NCBI GenBank assembly: GCA_033807775.1
Contig: CM066321.1
Span: 249,786,422-249,850,421, forward strand
Direction: 5' to 3'
Source: Saussurea involucrata
Lineage: Eukaryota > Streptophyta > Magnoliopsida > Asterales > Asteraceae
DNA length: 64,000 nucleotides
Under the pieces are notes generated by a model that did no database searches, had not been told where the DNA came from, and saw only the letters and a list, made by a program, of their open reading frames with translations. The first letter of the stretch is position 1. Each line of letters opens with the position of its first letter. This document shows, piece after piece, positions 47,397-59,283 of the stretch. The position numbers and the translations under genes are program-made.

Positions 47397-49951
47397 TGTG
47401 ACAACCGTCTGAAAAGCGTTTCAGGTTAGAATTAATCTAAGCATATCTAATATTTATGTCATAGGTCACACAGTCCAATTTAGCAGTAAACTCAGTACGG
47501 TAGGAAAAATTTAAGAATTTTTGCCTAGAAACCCCTCAATTTAGAGAGTTATCCATAAATCTCATAAAATGCCAACCTAAACAACATTTATACCACAATT
47601 TTATATATGATTAGTAACCTAAATTACTTCAACTTAAAAGATATTAAAACCTTACCATTAAAAATTTAAAGTGTTGTTTAAAATTCAAATTTAAAAGAAA
47701 ATTTTTGCATGCTTGAAAATAAATCAAAAAGACAAGGATTTGACATATTTTTGTAACACACCACCTCATTCCCCTCCCCCTATGGCCGGCCATCCCCTCT
47801 CCCCTTTACCCCTTTTATATTTCTCTCTTCTCATTCCAAGTTCATATGCAACTTCTCTCCATCTCTCTAATTTCTCACTCTAAGAAATTTTCTGCCTTTT
47901 CTCTCTCAAACACCCTCCATATTCTCTCAAAAAGGAACCATAACTTCAGCCCCTAACACTCCTACTTCAAGTGATTCAAGTATCCTAAGGTAAATGCATG
48001 TGTGTTGGATGAAATCCACACACACCCTTTTCTTAACGTTTGCACTTTTCTTAAGCAATTATCTTCTTCTTCATCATCTTATTTAAATTTTGTTAAGAAA
48101 CATCTTCATACATCTTAATGTTTGTAGATTTACCACCATAACACTTTCATGTTATTAAAAAGGTGGTGAATCCATGATCAAACCTATGTTAAGATCAAAG
48201 ATGAGCTCTTAACTTGCATGCATGTAGTTTTTCTTAAAAGATCTATACTTTTTGATCCAAAAGTTGTATGAAAAGCTCTTTAACTTCACTAAAAACATGT
48301 TTTAATCAACATGCATGTGCCAAAAAGTCACTATTTTAAGTTGCATGGAGAAGTTCTTGGCATAAACACCCAAGAAATCTTCAAAAAGACCCATTTTCAA
48401 ATTTCTACAAAAGATGAGTTGATAGATAGCATGCATGTGGTTTAAATGGCTTAAAAATATGTTTTAGAACTGAAAATATCTGTATGGGGATGAGTCAAGT
48501 CGGATTGCATGTAAGAAGAATAAGAATCTTGATAAAAAAGACAAAAGGGATGCACATGTATAAAGTCTAGTTTTGACAGCTTACTGCCAGATTTCTATCT
48601 CTCTCTTCAAAAGGTCATATCTCACTCAATAATACTCCAAATTAGGTGATTCTTTTTCTGGAATTTAGTTTTATGAGTTAGGTTTCGAACCCAAGTGGTT
48701 TCACTCAAAAACTCAAAGATTTCGTCTACCAAACAGTCTTCACAAAAACAGTGCGCAAACAGCAAAGCTTTCTGTAGTGATTTTACGTCAAAAATTATTT
48801 CATGTACTTAATCACCTCTGAAAATTATGAATCTTATGTCAAAAGTTTTCTAACCCATTAAGTTATCTGGACATAAAATATCTTGATCTAAATACCCCTG
48901 GAAGATATCCAAAAGTGGACAGAAAGTGGCACCTAAATCTGGACAGCAAAATAATAATCTCAAAAGTGGTTTAAAAGTAACTTTATTTCTATATAATTAT
49001 TTTATGATGTAAATCCACCACTTTTATGATAAATCTCAGTTATTTGATGACATGCATATATTATTTTGAAATGTAACAAAAATACAAACACTAAATAAAT
49101 TTTATAAAAGGGCATTTTATGACGATTTGAATAGTTAGCCTACCGAACCCTTAAGACTAAAACTCACTAGTGACCTTACGTTCGTAGGTTCGAAATAGGA
49201 TCACACCGAAGTATTTTGTGAGAGATTCCCGGATTTTCATCGCGCAACAAGTGAGTTATCACAGCCCCTTTTTAATATTTTACATATTTTGGGGTGAAAA
49301 ACATGTTGTTACTACAATTATTTTACGCACCGGTTGTCTCGTTTACTTGGAAATACTAATCTTGCTATACTTGCTTATGCTCTATGGTATGTATGTTTTG
49401 TGCATGTTGTAAGATCTTGAGCTTTCTCTATCGTACTAAGTCCCCGTTTAATCTACGTTACCCATTTAACTCACGAGTGTGAGCCGTTGGTAATTATGGA
49501 TAGCGCTATTTGGTTGACACCCCACTCACAAGTCGCGCTTGTTTGAGTGCATAATTAATGTTGTTCGTACGCATTGTTGACGATAGAACATGCGGAGGGG
49601 CGTCTTGTCACATAGGTCGGGTAACGGGCTCATAGCTTAAACATTATACATACAATTACCTTGAGCAAGTGTTTTTACAACCGGTTGACATATCCACTTG
49701 TGCGGATTAAAACTGTTCTATGACAAACTTTGTTGTACTCTTAAAACCTGTGATCTCACCAACTAGTGCATTAGTTGACCTTTTATTGACATGCTTTTCA
49801 GGTGAACGTCTTTAAGGTTGGAACTTAGGAAGGCTACGCGTGTAGAAGCTTTCTATGTGTTTCTTTTAAATTATGTTCATTTCCCCTTTTGTAAAACGTT
49901 TGTAAAAGACATTGTCGTACTCTTTTGAATACCGGTTAGCGGGGTGTGACA
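47397..49951 (+). repeat. Long Ty3/gypsy-type 5' LTR (2.55 kb)
   Basis: It starts TGTGACAACCGTCTG and ends GGGGTGTGACA. The PBS-like TTTGGTATCAGAGCC follows at 49953. The interior has CT-rich and AT-rich tracts and no gene. The frame at 49218-49412 has no motif. The gypsy assignment is inferred from LTR size, the TGTGACA ends and sequence texture. The right LTR and coding region lie beyond the nested insertions. Confidence 0.75.
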
Positions 49952-50160
49952 GATTTGGTATCAGAGCCAAAGGTTATAGAGAATACCGGTTTTCCTTTGG
50001 AAAACTGCAACTATAGCCAAAAACGGGAAATAACACTCAAATTACTAAACATATTGCTAGTATAACTAATTCGGGTATTGCATCATCGGACTTTAATTAA
50101 ACAAAGCCTGATCACCTATGTTTAATTAAGGAAAGAGTAATGCGAGACCAGAAATGGTTA
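49952..50160 (+). mobile_element. Start of gypsy-type internal region
   Basis: PBS TGGTATCAGAGCC (49956-49968) and about 190 bp of leader. It is then cut by the family-1 copia LTR at 50161, preceded by GGTTA, the candidate target site. Confidence 0.75.
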
Positions 50161-51138
50161 TGTTGATCCAAACCCTCAGTGATTTGATAATGACCCTGTT
50201 GATCCAAGCCCTCAGTGATTTGATAATGACCCTCTCTTAAACACTTAGTGAAAATTGTAAGTAAACAATATGTATCAGAGTTTCACTATCGCTGATAAGT
50301 ACTAAGACTTTACAGTACCGCTGATAGGAACTCTCACTCTTTAGATTAGATATTCAACGAACACTGTTCATCATCATATATCTCTGAGCCTGTTCAGTCA
50401 ATGAGATGATCGCTGATAAGTTAGTTGTTTACTTATGATCCCTGAAGACAAGTTTCACGTCAACCAAAGTTCTACGCTGAAGTCGAAGATCAAGCTCAAG
50501 AACCAGCGACAAGTCTACTAATGAACTGATGCGGATATCAGCGAAGCAAGACCTGTCCATTCAACGTGAAGTATCAAGTAGAAAACTTCAGCAATCGCTG
50601 AACTTTATCATTCGCTGATAAAGATCTGACTCAACGAAAGCTGATCATGAAGTCTCCCTACATGTTACTATTGTCTTACCTCCCTTGCACGTCTCCGTAC
50701 GAACTGTCAGAACGGACATCCCTTTTGTCTGTAATCGTACAACAACTCTGATTCTACACTGTGCAACATGCGGCTACTAAGGTTGTCTACAAAGGTCAAT
50801 GACATGCAACCACTCAGCTGCTGCCACGTGTAAAGCCATATTGCCATGCATTAAATGCATGCAATATATAAGAAGATCCTTACTTCAGTTTTGAAGTGTT
50901 CTCGGACCATCTTCTTATTTCTTATTGTTAAGTTATTATTCGTAATTTCTTTAACTCTTTCTAGTGGAAGAAACTTAGTGTTTTTCAAGACTTGTTAAGA
51001 TTAGGTTTATCCTTAATCTTGTTCCGCAACAAGTTGTAAATTGTCTTGATTTATCAATAAACAATTTAGAAAAGTAAAAACGTGTGTTTGTATTCAACCC
51101 CCCCTTCTACAAACTTGTATAGCCCTTCGGGACCAACA
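50161..51138 (+). repeat. Family-1 LTR, copy 2, with duplicated 36-bp terminus
   Basis: TGTTGATCCAAACCCTCAGT to GGGACCAACA. The first 36 bp are repeated (50161-50196; 50197-50232, one mismatch). CACGTG at 50825-50830, CATGCATTAAATGCATG at 50845-50861 and a TATA-like ATATATAAG at 50864 form the promoter region. The word CGCTGA/TCAGCG recurs about eight times at 50285-50640. Confidence 0.9.
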
Positions 51139-51152
51139 AGTGGTATCAGAGC
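51139..51152 (+). other. Family-1 primer-binding site
   Basis: AGTGGTATCAGAGC directly follows the LTR and is complementary to initiator tRNA-Met. Confidence 0.9.
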
Positions 51153-51220
51153 GGATTTGTTTAATCTCATAAACAAGATCTGATCTATACTAAGATTTCT
51201 CTTCCTAGATATTTCTTAAA

Positions 51221-52327
51221 ATGGCTACCAACACAAACACAAACTATATTGACAACGGTTCTCTTGCAAAACCCCCTAGATTCTCCAGAGATAATTTTAA
51301 TCTATGGAAAAATAGGATGATTCTTTTCTTAGAAGGTGTAGACCCTACTATGCCTTATTATCTTGAAAACGGCCCATATATTCTTGTAAGAATTGATGCT
51401 GCAGTTCCAGCCGCTGAGAATAGACCTGCTATTCCAGAAAGGCTGATTCCTAAGGAAATTCATATGTGGACTGATGAAGATAAGAAGAAAGTGGCTATCG
51501 ACACCAAAGCCAGATCCATACTCTCCATGGCTCTTCCTGGCGAAGTCTACCATTTCGTCATGAACCTGAAAACCTCAAAAGCTATGTGGGACATAATCTG
51601 TGTTCAGTATGAAGGTACTTCTGAAGTCCAGGACTCTCGAAAGATCAACCTGGTAAGACAGTATGAAAGCTTCATTTGTGGTAGGAATGAAACTCTCTCT
51701 GAAGTACACCAACGTTTTAACTGTTTAATAATAGATCTAAAAACTGTTGGTAAGGAATATTCTAACTTTGAAGTGCTGACAAAATTCTTAGAATGTTTAC
51801 CTGAAAGCTGGGACAGTTATTCAATGTGTCTCAAGCTGTCAAAGGATCTAAAATCAATGACCCTTTCTACCTTATATGGCACGATGCTGAATCATGAGCA
51901 ATCGAGTCATCTTAAGAAGAATCTTGTAAAAGATTCCAAAAGAACCCCTGTTGCTTTAATCTCAGAGCCACCTTCCACTCAGCGATCGACTATCACTGTC
52001 ACTGAGTTGGAAACTAACTCTGAAAGATCATCAGACTCTGACGTTTCAGATAATGATGAAACTCTGGCATTCCTGGCTAATAAGTTCAGGAGATTTGCTA
52101 GAAAGAGTAATTTCAAGAAGAATAAACCTCTTTTTATTACTGACAAGCCAAGATCATCAACCCCTGTTGATAAGGCTACTGCTACTTGCTATAACTGTGA
52201 GAAGATAGGACATTTTGCTAGCGAGTGCAGGTCAAAGAAAGTCTCTAGACCCTCAGCTTTTCCCAAGAAAAACTTTATTCCCAGGAATAGAGATGAAAAA
52301 TATAAAAAGCTGAAAGAAAGGTGTTAG
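51221..52327 (+). pseudogene. Family-1 copia Gag, interrupted near its C-terminus
   Basis: The frame is intact for 367 codons until foreign sequence at 52322. It opens MATNTNTNYIDNGSLAKPPR, then FSRDNFNLWKNRMI, WTDEDKKKVAIDTKARSILS, FICGRNETLSEVHQRFNCL and FLECLPESWDSYS (UBN2 Gag), with CCHC knuckle CYNCEKIGHFASEC (residues ~324-337). It ends RDEKYKKLKER, where copy 1 (about 230-170) continues KYQKLKGFKKKGKG. The last codons and stop belong to the inserted family-2 LTR. Gag packages element RNA. Confidence 0.92.
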
Positions 52328-53178
52328 CTTCAATCTTCCTAAACATAGAAGTATTTAGAAGTAGTGAAAAATAGGCTAAGTGAAGAAAGCCTCTTACAGA
52401 GGCTCTGCCGACATTACCGAGAAATCAAGGTCAAGAAGCTACAGAAGCAGCAGAGGCTTCCTACAGAAGCTCTGTCATACGCACAAAGAAGACCAAAGAC
52501 TCAGAATCCGGCGAAGACTGCTCCACAGAGGACCAGACCGCAGAACCTCTGTAACTCATTACAGAGCCTCTGTGGTCCTCACTGAGACTTGAAGATATTT
52601 ATAATATCTTGCTACTGTTCCAAGACCTGTTCATCAACTTGCATGGCAACTTGCCCTGTCCAACTTCAACACGTGTCAAACTCTGAATGGACTCAATAGG
52701 GCTTAGTACATAATAGACGTCTGCGCCATTTAATGCATTTACCAATAGTACATCTGCTCCATTAAATGCGCATGGCTCAAACAACTGTTCACACCATCCA
52801 GTTCACTATTCATGCCGTAAAAGGAACAGTGACCTACTTCATAGTCTTCTAAGAGTAGTATAAAAGGAAGTCTCATGTTGAGATCTTCCTAAGGACGAAT
52901 ACACAAGGAATCACTAATACTCTCAAGCTTTATTGTCAAATATCTGAGTGTTATATTCTCACACACACCAACAGTTCTTAATCTGTTCTTCGTGTTGTTA
53001 TTATATATTGAATAACAGTAACTGTTCAAGAAATCCTTTTCATTCTTTACTGTTTTCTTTATATGTGTGCGTTCTAATATCTATCAAACATATCTGTTAG
53101 TTTAATACGCTTCCGCATCAAACTCTAAACTCAACTAATAGACTGTTAATCTTGATTAAGTGTATCTGGGTTCCAACA
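52322..53178 (+). repeat. Family-2 LTR, copy A
   Basis: TGTTAGCTTCAATCTTCC to TGGGTTCCAACA, 857 bp. TATA-like TATAAAAGG at about 52859, CACGTG at 52670-52675, CATTTAATGCAT at 52727-52738. It is packed with CAGAGGCTCTG-like words at 52390-52580. The PBS TGGTATCAGAGC follows at 53181-53192. Confidence 0.9.
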
Positions 53179-53294
53179 ATTGGTATCAGAGCCTGCCTTG
53201 ATTTTCAATATCAAGAAATCCTCTTATCAAGATTCGTGATAAATATTATTCTAAATCGTTATTCTTTTCTCTCTCGATCTTTCAAACATCAAAA

Positions 53295-54210
53295 ATGTCT
53301 AAACTAAAATTTAGTGCTGATGCTGATTCTCTTTTTTATTCAAGACTCAGTACAAATTTTAGGAAAATAATTCCTTCTCTTGAGAAAGAATTAGAGGAAA
53401 GAAACAAGATCATTCTTATTAACTCAGACAACATTGCCAAGCTTGAAGAATCTGTTAAAATCTTAAACTATGAAAATCTTGAACTAAAAAGGAACTTATC
53501 TATGTCAGATGAAGAAAAGAAAAGACTTGACCTAAAATGTTTAAATTTCTCTAAACTAATTTCCAATTTTGAAAAGATTGTGGTAAATGAAAGAGGAAAT
53601 TATGAAAAGAAGAAAACTGTTCATAAAACAAAGTCTATGGAGCTTACATGTAAAATCTCAGAATTACAAAATATTCTTGAAAAAGAAAGGAAAGAATCTG
53701 ACTCTGAAAGAAAAGAATCTGAACAGCTGAAGGTTCAAAGATTTCAAGATTTAAGTCAAAAAGATGACTTTGAAAAAGAGAGAAGGATCTTTAAAACAGA
53801 AATATCCAAACTAACAAAAGGACTCTCTAATTTATCAACTGAAATCATGTTGGAGAAAAGATGCAAATCTAATCTCCAAAAGATGCTTGAGGAAAATTTA
53901 AGGAAAAAGAAAATTTTTGCTAAACGGATCAAGAAATTTAATTTTGAAAGATCTTTTAAGCCAAATATGTTTTCAAAACTTCAGACCTCTACATCAATTT
54001 TTTTATGATCATAGGTTGGACAAATTAGTTAATCAAACTTTTAAAAAGGTGAAAAAGGTTTGGATAGTGAAAGGCTCTATACCTGTTCAAAATATTCAAA
54101 ATGACAAAAAGCCTTTCATTTCTGGTATGTATGACAAGTGCATAAAGGCGTTTCATACAATAGGACCGATTCGAATATGGGTACCCAAAACCTCTGTAAG
54201 TATAACCTAG
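53295..54210 (+). CDS. Family-2 Gag-like coiled-coil protein
   Basis: The first ATG after the PBS opens 237 codons (to 54008), nearly all heptad coiled coil rich in Lys/Glu/Leu (LEKELEERNKIILINSDN, ILNYENLELKRNLSMSDEEK). After a one-base shift near 54005 it continues to KKVWIVKGSIP and IRIWVPKTS (54190). Family 3 has the same VWRVKGT and RWVPKST ending, so this is probably the C-terminal half of a copia Gag. The N-terminal UBN2 domain and zinc knuckle are missing. Its role is likely particle assembly; this is inference. Confidence 0.65.
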
Positions 54211-55625
54211 ATACTCTGTATTTTCTGTAAATAATAAGTAAATACATTGCTTAATTTATTGCTTTGATTGATTCTACTTCTGTATGTAAATTCTTAAAAC
54301 CTTAAATAGTTCTTAAAATCACAAAGCTTCTGTAAGTCAACTCAGAACCTCTGACGACCCCTACAGAACCTCTGAAAAACATGACCTATGTTCTATGCAA
54401 AACTTATCATTCTTTGATCCAAGCATAGGTCAAGGGGGAGCAAAAGGAAATTACTTGATCTACAGAGGTGATTAGATCAAGGGGGAGCAGAAGGGAACCC
54501 TGAAATGATCTAAAGAGATAAAACTTTCAAGGGAAAGCCAAAGAAAAATGTCGATGACTCCATATCGACAGAAGTCAGATATCACTGCCGAGAAAAGAAG
54601 AACCAAAAGGTATGTCTCTCGCACAAAAGGTTTTTGGAAAACAATTTTCTAGGACAAGAATTGTCAAATATGTCCTAAATATACTGTGAATAACATTTCA
54701 AAAATCAAAAGCTCAAAAAGTTTCACAAAATTCGAATTAGGAGAAATTTAAGGTCATAGAGCTTCTGCTGAGCTCAACAGAGGTTCTGCAAGAAATATGC
54801 TATGTGATCACAAATTAACCCTCTGTCGATCTTTTGGAATGTTATCTCGGAAACCGAAAACGCAGACCATGACCTTCTCGAACAAACCGTTTTTTTTAAC
54901 AGTTTTCTCGGACACAAACTTTCAAATATGTCCGAAAAACATCTCTTAAACCAAATCAAAAATTGGATGATCAAAAATATTAATAAAATTTTTGTTATGA
55001 GATTTTTTTCCCTCATAGAGCTTCTGCTGGCCCTCACAGAACTTCTGCAAGTTCCAACAGAGCCACAAAACCTCTGCGAAGCAAATTTCTTCACAAAAAT
55101 CCGATTTTATCCTCTCCAATGCCTTTACAAATGTTTTGGTTAAAGAAGAACCCCACAGAAGTCATGATAACAATGAGATATATGAAAAAGGGATAAACAT
55201 CAAAGATTTTCAAGATCACAGAGCCTCTGTAAACTACAGAAGCTCTGTCAATCTGATTACTTGGGCATCTCTGTAGTAATAACGGTTACTTTTACTGAGA
55301 GTGAATTACATGTGGCTAAGAATAACCCCGCGCGCCTAGCATTAATGGGGCGCGCACGACGTCCTGTCATCCTCTGACATGGCCTACGTGTCCTATTTTC
55401 ATTGGGCGTACATGAAACGTTTTCTTTGGAAAGTTGAACCCGCCGTTCTAACTCGAGTACGGATTCCAAATTTTAATCCATTGCCATATATTTTACTCTT
55501 TCGAATTCTACCGTTTTACCCTCATATAAAAACCAAGCTTACCCTCTCATAAACCTTTTACAAACTCTCATTATTCTCCGGCGAAACCTTGCAAAAACCT
55601 GCAAGTTTCTTATTCTCAGTATCAA
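54211..55625. other. Non-coding interior of family-2 copy A
   Basis: There is no gene. It contains repeated GGGGGAGCA polypurine motifs (54430-54500) and many CAGAACCTCTG/CAGAGGTTCTG words (54310-54380, 54760-54790, 55020-55080, 55220-55250). A second block resembles a promoter or leader of the extra ORF (ATATAAAAACCAAGC at about 55523). Confidence 0.6.
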
Positions 55626-58248
55626 ATGGCTTCATCTTCTCAAGCTATCTCCCCTGCACACTCTCCGGCGACCTCACCAGAACATTCACCGGCTCATTCT
55701 GAACATTCAGAAAACCCCAACCCTGCCCAGAACATTGAACTAGAAGATTCCGGCGACTCAGCAGACTTTGCTCCGACAACACATCTGCAAAACTTCATAG
55801 CTAAGGATCACTTCGAAAAGTACTACCAATCAAATCCAACAACTGCTATTTGGTCCCCTCACCCACTGCTTTTGGCGAAGCCCACGCCATTCTTCTGAAC
55901 ATAATGGAAAATCACATCCTCTTCCCTCTACTATCAAGAACACTAGAGACAATACCCGTAAGGTATTTGAACCAATTTTGGCAGAGCTGCAGGTACGACA
56001 AAGATGATTCTCTCATCAAGGGGTACATTTCCAGGCCTAACAACTCTGAGCATCTGGAACTGAAATTTAACCGAACTATGTTCTCTCTGGAGTTCAATCT
56101 ACCCACGAGGGGTCTTCTGGGATTAAAGTCCTATGTAGAACCACCCACAGACGAAGAGCTCTGTGATTTTGTAGAGATGCTTGGGTACAATACTCACCTG
56201 AGAAAACGCAATGACTTCCGCAGAGGCAGATTACCACCTCTGTGGAATACCCTATTCTCAATCCTCAACAGGTGCTTAACAGGGAAGATTGGGAGCATCG
56301 ACCAAAGCTCGCATCAAATTTTGGCAATCATGTACGGAGTGTATTACGATATACCTCTCGACTATGCAACACTCATGATGCAAGAGATCGTACATACGAT
56401 TGAAAGGAAGAACAATACCAAAAGATCAAGAGAGAAGGATCCCAACTTTCTACCACCGCTGCAGTTTCAGAGAATCTTAGGGGTTCTATTTGAGCCTCTG
56501 TTGCTAATAGAAAATTGGCCAATGGAAGGGCCAAAGGCTAAACAGTTCCCCATGAACAGGAACATCCCCACAGATCACAAAGATGGCTACAGATTCTGTA
56601 GGCCAATATCCAAGAGACTTCTGAGCTACTCCACGAGCAAATCCCTAACCCGTAGGTATATACGCCATCACAGAACTCCAGAACCGAGTCCTGTGACACC
56701 CCCGCGTCTAGGAATCCCCTTAGGAGAAATAATTATAGAACCCCTCTCACCCACGACTAAGGAACAAAGACTGGCAAAACACCTGGAGATTCAACAGAGC
56801 TTCAATGCCAAACGTGAAGAACTCAGAAGAAAGAAATCCTCGAAAGCCTCTGCCTCAACAAAGAAACCTAAGAAGAGGAAATCTGCAGAAGGCACCACTG
56901 CAGAAGCTGATGAACCACAATCACCCCCCCTCACGTAACAGAGATTGACTCTTCTGCACCTCCAAAGAAAAAGAAGAAATCCAAGAGGAAAACTGCAGAA
57001 GGCACCTCTGCAGAAGTTGCTGAACCTCAACCTTCACCCCCTCATACCACAGAACTTGGATCTTCTGAACCTCCGAAAAAGAAGAAAAAGAAATCGAAGA
57101 AACATTCCAAGAAGAGAACTGCAGAAGGCACTTCTATGGATGTTACAGAAAAATCCTCTCCCACCAACGAAGGTGGTTCCTCTGCCCAACCCTCTTCTTC
57201 TTCAAAACCAAAGAAGAAGCGAAAGTCAAAACCTACAGAGGAAGGGGCCCCCAAACCAAAAAGGAGAAAGACCAAGCAGAGGTTGAAAACCATAGCAGAA
57301 GAAGGGCCAACAGCGGTGTTTGAAACAGAGGTCACAGAAGCCAGGGTAGAAGCCATCGCAGAAGAAGAACCTGCAGAGCAAGATGCCGAACGTTTTCCTG
57401 ATCAAGGAAGTTTGAGTGCCTTCCTTGAACATCCCGAATTTGCCGACACCCTCAATACGGCCGGATGGACTGCAGAACCTCTCGACCACCACACCACAGC
57501 AGATCAGGATTTTTCTACCTCAGGAGTGGATACGACTCTGCGACATGACCAAACTCTGAAAGACGACAGAGGCGACACTCTAAACATCTTGCAAGATCCT
57601 TTCATCCAAAAGGGTATGGACGTTCACAGAAAGAGTCCAGTTACAACTTCTACAGATGCCGACGAAGAAATAGACACAACAGCAGAAGCCATAAGGGCAA
57701 GAAATCAGTCTATGCCTGAGTGGGCTGTAACAGGGATTGAAAAGGTACTAGAGCCAGAGGGAGGAAAAGAAAAAGAAAAGGAAAAAGATGCCGCAGAGGA
57801 AGAAGGCACACATCAATCACCCCCTCCCAGTGCAACCCACATTTCTGACACCGCAGGTCTAGCTGCAGAAGGTGTCATTGAAAAAGAGCAGCACAGCTCG
57901 AACCTCACCCAAACCATCCAGCCAGAGGTTACTCTTTCAACCTCTGTGCCCACAAAAACCGGGGAAACCATTCCTAGGGAGTCTCCTCAAAGAGACTCAC
58001 CTATAGTTCGTGATCAATTGCCCCAGATCACAGAAGAACGCCCAACAGAGGAATTTGTTTCCTCTGCCACGCACTTATTAAGACCCACACTTCTTTCAGA
58101 GAGAAGTAGAGAGCACAAAGACAAAGAGACTCTAGACAAGTCTCCTAGTCAACAGAAGGATATTCCAATACCCACATTTGGAGTGGATTTGGACAATGTT
58201 CTTCTCATAACTTCTGTAGGGATTGAAACTCATGTTTCTTCTCAAGGA
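55626..58248 (+). pseudogene. Family-2 extra ORF, copy A, broken and 3' interrupted
   Basis: It starts MASSSQAISPAHSPATSPEH. A one-base deletion near 55820 shifts the frame to 55850-56938 (RYLNQFWQSC, LPTRGLLGLKSY, LWNTLFSILNRCLTGKIGSI, MYGVYYDIPLDYATLMMQEI). A C7 run at 56924-56930, where five C would keep frame (SPPHVTEIDSS), gives a stop at 56936-56938. From 57136 it is open again through Lys-rich nuclear-localisation-like blocks (KPKRRKTKQRLK) and an acidic Thr/Glu tail. It is cut at residue VSSQG by copy B; copy B continues VSSRGSERNPST. Confidence 0.85.
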
Positions 58249-59097
58249 TGTTGGAACCCAGATACACTTAATCAAGATTAACAGTCTATTAGTTGAATTT
58301 AGAGTTTAATGCGGAAGCGTATTTAAACTAACAGATATGTTTGATAGATGTTAGAACGCACATATATAAAGAAAACAATAAGGAATAAAAAGGATTTCTT
58401 GAACAGTTACTGTTATTCAATATATAATAAGAACACGAAGAACAGATTAAGAACTGTTGGTGTGTGTGAGAATATAACACTCAGATATTTGACAATAAAG
58501 TTTGAGAGTATTAGTGATTCCTTGTGTATTCGTTCTTAGGGAGATCTCAACATGAGACTTCCTTTTATACTACTCTTAGAAGACTATGAAGTAGGTCACT
58601 GTTCCTTTTACGGCATGAATAGTGAACTGAATGGTGTGAACAATGGACTGGATGGTGTGAGCAGTTGTTTGAGCCATGCGCATTTAATGGAGCATATGTA
58701 CTATTGGTAAATGCATTAAATGGCGCAGACGTCTATTTTGTACCATGCCCTATTGAGTCCACTCAGAGCTTGACACGTGTTTTGACAGTACTTTTCCATG
58801 CAAGTTGATGAACGTATCCAGTAATATCTTCCAAGTCTTCATAGCAGACCACAGAGGCTCTGTAAGGCATTAAAGAGGTTCTATGGTCTGACCTTCTGTG
58901 GAGCAGTCCACTTGTTTCCGAGTTGATCTTCTTCTTGCGCACTACAGAGGTTCTGTGATTACCTCTGTAGCTTTTGTGGCTTTCTGGACTTGATCTTCTG
59001 GAAGAAGTGGCAGAGCCTCTGTAAGAGGCTTTTCTATACTTAGCCTATTTTTTACTACTTCTAAATACTTCTATGTTTAGGAAGATTGAAGCTAACA
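58249..59097 (-). repeat. Family-2 LTR, copy B (3' LTR)
   Basis: The minus strand starts TGTTAGCTTCAATCTTCC at 59097 and ends GGGTTCCAACA at 58249, 849 bp, clearly related to 52322-53178 but with many differences. A TATA-like box (minus strand) lies at 58570-58561 and CACGTG at 58774-58779. The polypurine tract CTTAGGGGGAGAT lies immediately upstream on the minus strand (59110-59098). The candidate target site AAGGA precedes it on the plus strand. Confidence 0.9.
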
Positions 59098-59283
59098 ATC
59101 TCCCCCTAAGTAGTAAAAAATAAAAATTTGACTTTGAGTTTAGTTAGGCTAAGTTGGATAAGACAGAGGTTAAACAATACCTCGAAATTTCTTTCATTTA
59201 GAAATATGCCAGAGACATTTTACATTTGAGTACAATGAAAGATAAACTTTTAACTTTGTTTGCAGAGATTGGAGGTCTGAGAA

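Larger units (their letters stand above)
52322..58248 (+). mobile_element. Family-2 copia-like element, copy A (5' part)
   Basis: It is inserted in the family-1 Gag frame. Order: 5' LTR, PBS, coiled-coil Gag-like ORF, PPT-like repeats (CAAGGGGGAGCA at about 54430 and 54479), 1.1 kb non-coding, then the large extra ORF. No protease, integrase, RT or RNase H motif is visible. It is interrupted at 58248 by copy B, so its 3' end is beyond the window. Confidence 0.8.

Noticed and set aside
53295..54008. Myosin or kinesin-like coiled-coil host gene
   Set aside because: There is no motor or other host domain. It starts 117 bp after a retrotransposon LTR and shares its C-terminal WVPK ending with another element in this window.
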